From positions 124,001 to 188,000 of the forward strand of contig JAQMWT010000057.1 in assembly GCA_029834535.1 (NCBI GenBank): a DNA stretch of 64,000 nucleotides, in the 5' to 3' direction. Shown here one piece after another: positions 60,801-64,000 of this stretch (positions are counted from its first letter, which is position 1; each line of letters starts with the position of its first letter). Position numbers and translations under genes: made by a program. This DNA is from Chrysophaeum taylorii. Its lineage: Eukaryota; Sar; Pelagophyceae; Pelagomonadales; Pelagomonadaceae. A model generated the notes under the pieces. That model searched no databases and had not been told where the DNA came from. It was given only the letters and a program-made list of their open reading frames with translations.

Positions 60801-62580
60801 AGGGAGGGAGGGAGGGAGGGAGGGGTCCCCACGAGGGAGCGAGGCCCCTCCATTTGTTGTCAATCAATCAATCAATCCCCGTGTTTTCGTCTCTCTCGCC
60901 ATTTTTATTGAAGATCGATCAGCGGCGCCGAGCCATCAGAATTAGAGTACGTCGGTGCACGCCTGAAGTATTAGACAGTGCCGATGCTCTTTTATTCTAC
61001 CGCGCGCGTGTAGGTACCGCAGGGACCCTACACGAGAACCGACACGCACTTGCGGCTTGTGACCAAAATTGGAGATCGTGGGAGCATTGCTTTTTTTATG
61101 TCTTTGCTACGGCCGGACCACCACCGCAGTCGACCGAGTTTGACCATGAGCCAGGTCGGCTTATTCCAATATGGTGGTGATAAATCTAAAAATGAACGCC
61201 CAATTCCGCCAGAACGCCGAGCCTGTTGCGTACTTTAGCACAGTAGGCGACGAACAGTACCTTGGAGAATGGCAAGCGCGAACCTTGTTGACAAAATGGG
61301 GCGACATTCATCCATCCAAAAGGCATGATGATGGTGGCGACCCATTGACTGGCGCGGGTTGATCGGCATGCCACGGGATTCGACGTCTTTTTTTTTATGT
61401 CGTCGCCTCAGTCAAACGCTTGCTTATGCTATCGCAGAGCTCCAGGTGGAAATGGCGCGTCTTCTTCGGAGTGTTGTGGAATGGGCACAACGGCTTCACA
61501 TGCGGCGAGCTGACGGCAACGAAAGCTTCCCATAAGGACGATGTCTCTGGTATCGTCGCATTTGCCTTCGCGAGCCTTTTGCCTTTCTGATCTAGTCTAA
61601 GGTCGTTTACAGTTGATGAGTCGTGAGTCGAGCCGATATAGGCCTGGCGGCATTGCCTGAGACAACGACACTCCCCTGCACCGTTGTTTCTTGCATCGGG
61701 CTTGATCATAGAAAGGCTTGATCATAGAAATAGACCGTCGTTGGTGCCATTGCAGGTAGTGAGCCACGTGTGGTTCGTTCAGATGAATCTACGATCGCGA
61801 ACGTCGCGTTTGCACTAGTCAAGGCGAGCCTGGGGCGCTAGGCCCACTCGGACTCCAACAGAGTGTGGCAGTTGGGATGGGCTCCGACGCCGGTTTCAGA
61901 TGCGCCGCCGTCAGGAGTGACGTCTTGAAGTCCCGGCGGAGTCCCATAATCGGTGCTCGTAAGGCCAACTCACAAAATCTGTAGTATGCAACAGACGCTT
62001 TTTGTTTGATTTTCCACTACCAGCCGCTTGTCTTGTTCTTGATTTCATCGCTGAAAGGTGTGGCACCTTTCTTCCGTGACAATCGAGAGCTTTATGCGCA
62101 AGAATTTGATGCGACGTAGTGTGATGCGACCTTGGTCGAGCGCGACGCTCTACTGCTCGAAAGAATTCGCTCTACGCGCGGGGACATGAGTCAAGAGTCT
62201 AAACTGGTAGCGAGGGCTTCTCTTACTTGGCAGCGAGATCCGACTGAACTCTCCCAGACTTCTGACTGCAAGAACACGGCGGCCTTATAAAAATTGGGAT
62301 TCGGCCTTGGACTCGACACGTGAATGCCAACCAACAGAACGGCCATTTTACCAACTCCTCCAAGCACATGGCGTTGCTTTGGTTGTCGCCAAGCCTCTAG
62401 CAACGCGTGCGGCACCCTTGCCTTAGTAGGCCCGCTCTCGACGCGCTGGACGAACTTCCTTATCACATCAGGCGGGCGCTCCTGGTTGCTCGAAGTGCTC
62501 GAGTCGAGCACCACTAACTACAGTCTCGCCGGGGGGATATAGCGCGCGTACCACTCACCTCGAACTCCACCAATCCAACG
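60801..62580. other. Gene-poor degenerate stretch
   Basis: It opens with (GGGA)n at about 60800-60825 and (CAAT)n at 60861-60876. Minus-strand frames at 61395-61709 (ends ...CDSISKRLTEATT) and 62191-62514 (contains KFVQRVESGPTKARVPHALLEA and GGVGKMAVLLVGIHV) look weakly protein-like. They have no recognised family and are probably gene relics. Confidence 0.35.
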
Positions 62581-62639
62581 TCATGTGCCGAGTAAGCTTT
62601 TTTCTGACCTTGGATCACCAGGCAGCAGGCGTCCGTCGC

Positions 62640-63590
62640 ACAAAAAACGGGGAAAGTGCGCTGTCGAAAAAAATAAAATGGCTGCGGAAAATTCACTCAA
62701 GCCGGAGACATCGGTGGGTGTGTTTCAGGAGGTGTTGCGCGGCGACTACGGCGAAGTCCCGGTGGAGTACGAGAGTGCTTTTTTGGAAGTTCAGTTCGTA
62801 TGTGATCAAGGTCCCCATCGTCGAAATTGACGATGCGATTCCCGAGTTCCGTCCGAGATTCAAGCCAAACACACGAATTGCCCTGTCGGCGACGCGCGTT
62901 CTGTCTAAGTTGTGCGTCCTCAGTGAATCGCAGAGCGAATGAATCCCGGCACGGCGATGAACTTTTCCAACTGCCAAGAGCCTGCCATCATCACTTGCAA
63001 GTATCAAGGCGACGAAATGGCTTTAATTTTACAGAGTCCGCGTTCTCATCAAACAGGGAATGGTAGATCGAGATGGTCTCGTTTGAACGGAATCAACTCT
63101 CCTCTCCCACGGCACGTTGGATAAGTGTTGAGTATCCAGTGTTGGTGTCAGTGCGCGCGGCGGCCCGAAGCACCACGTTGATAAACTATAGTCCCGGCGA
63201 CGGCAAAATATCGATCTACTACCACGTCGATTGGGCCAAAACTCTTCTACGTTCTGTAATCGACGGTGCTAGAAATTGGCAGCGATATTCAGTTCATTGC
63301 AGCACCTGCCGAGGCGGTCACGATCATTCGCACCAATGGTGCCCTCGTCGCCTTCGAGACGCATTCCACCACCTTCATGCGCTGTGTCGAGGTGCTCGAT
63401 AGCTTCTTGCCGACACGGCCGCAGAGTTGTATCTCCCGCGCATATCAAGCTGTCAAAAACCTCGCCCCCTCGACCATGATAACCAAGGTCGAGTTCGTTG
63501 GGGTATTCCGGAACGCGCCGCATCCATGTAATGGCCACGTGTTTTGTTGGCATTTTTGGTTTGTCGTCACCACACAACGCCGTCAGTGAC
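62640..63590 (+). pseudogene. Broken fragments resembling a sliding-clamp checkpoint protein (Rad9-like), tentative
   Basis: Several short plus-strand blocks in shifting frames: VPVEYESAFLEVQF (about 62756-62800), VPIVEIDDAIPEFRPRF (about 62810-62870), LSATRVLSKL, NFSNCQEPAIITCKYQGDEM (62960-63020), then DWAKTLLRSVIDGA and LEIGSDIQFIAAPAEAV (63227-63330) and NGALVAFETHSTTFM. Spacing and residue pattern recall Rad9: IGDELYxEP...VNSSRSAY in the N-terminal clamp domain, KTYK...A...PxxL in the middle. The N-terminal-like block lies downstream of the middle-like block, so the region would be a rearranged or tandem pseudogene. The family assignment is weak. Confidence 0.25.
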
Positions 63591-63825
63591 AGGCCGGAAG
63601 TTGCGGACCCAACAACATCATTGTACGAAAACAAACTACATGGTGCATGTTCATATGGACAGCGTACCCGCTGTCGACGGCACGGGGGCTCCTTGATTAC
63701 GGTGCGTTGCTACAAACACAAGCGCATTAGCAGCTAGAGCTTCCTGGCTCCAAATGTAGATAGCTTACATGTACTATATGCAGGTGCCGCCTCGCGGGGC
63801 GTCTTGTGGAACGACGAAGATGATA

Positions 63826-64000
63826 TCAAGGGACGCAGAGCTCACCCCAGTGACCCTCTTGGTATCCGCTTGTGCCATAGTAGCGGTCACCGAAGTCTCC
63901 GAGGCCCGGGATGATGAACTTGCGTTCGTCGAGGTGGTCGTCGACGGCGGTCGTGAGGATTCGCACCTCTTGAGCGTGTTCCGCCACGCGTCTTAGACCT
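63826..64000 (-). CDS. Uracil phosphoribosyltransferase, 3' end (partial)
   Basis: The last 57 codons of a gene that continues beyond the right edge. The UPRT C-terminal signature is clear: VRILTTAVDDHLDERKFIIP, then GLGDFGDRYYGT, which holds the uracil-binding GLGDxGDRxFGT motif with Tyr for Phe. Most UPRTs end within a few residues of that motif. This one adds 14 residues (SGYQEGHWGELCVP), which may be a real extension or a retained intron. It converts uracil plus PRPP to UMP in salvage, the same nucleobase-recycling theme as the nucleoside hydrolase 3 kb away. Confidence 0.85.
   Translation of the reverse strand, partial: GLRRVAEHAQEVRILTTAVDDHLDERKFIIPGLGDFGDRYYGTSGYQEGHWGELCVP

Overview
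The window is nuclear DNA from a gene-dense, GC-rich eukaryote, most likely a unicellular alga. A photosynthetic stramenopile of the pelagophyte/dictyochophyte kind fits best, but that placement is inference. The eukaryotic signs are direct. Very short GT-AG introns (37, 41, 42, 44, 44 and 46 nt, plus 69 and 461 nt) restore reading frame exactly where conserved protein motifs are interrupted. The gene set is nuclear: a sacsin-like giant protein, an LSH/DDM1 remodeler, a RecQ helicase, CacyBP/SIP, PQBP1, eEF2 kinase, mitochondrial bL19 and a COPI-associated protein. Triplet microsatellites (GTC/GAC) run through coding and non-coding DNA. About 24 protein genes can be supported. Genes are often paired head to head with only 34 to 110 bp between start codons.

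Layout. 1-5018: two copies (A, B) of a dispersed repeat with degraded Helitron/PIF1-type helicase sequence and a minisatellite of about 19 bp, around a secreted/membrane protein and a Cys-rich membrane protein. 5101-9871: an APC-family transporter, an LRR protein with a UBR-box-like zinc finger, and a WD40 protein. 10743-26137: one 15.4 kb four-exon gene for a sacsin-like protein of about 4,950 aa with three N-terminal-type modules (the third degenerate) and a C-terminal U-box. 26758-34095: an ABC1-kinase/beta-lactamase fusion, a sulfotransferase-like Golgi-type protein and an EGF-repeat secreted protein, all on the minus strand. 34200-47074: a protein kinase, RecQ, DDM1/LSH, CacyBP, bL19m and several unknowns. 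47170-48508: repeat copy C, directly upstream of a gene start. 49146-60800: membrane-anchored MsrA, PQBP1, eEF2K with a Tudor-like insertion, a LamG-like glycosyltransferase-like protein, a COPI-associated protein and a nucleoside hydrolase. 60801-63825: a gene-poor, degenerate stretch. 63826-64000: the 3' end of a uracil phosphoribosyltransferase gene running off the right edge.

The genes do not form one pathway. They are mostly housekeeping (proteostasis, chromatin and DNA maintenance, translation control, secretion, nucleobase salvage). The least ordinary objects are the sacsin-U-box giant, the repeat family carrying Helitron helicase relics and arrays of GTAAGT, and several uncommon domain fusions (MsrA plus membrane hairpin, eEF2K plus Tudor-like, LRR plus UBR-like finger, LamG-like plus glycosyltransferase-like). 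No clearly new multi-gene system is evident. Splice sites were chosen by eye from frame and motif continuity, and all family calls are from motif recognition without database search.
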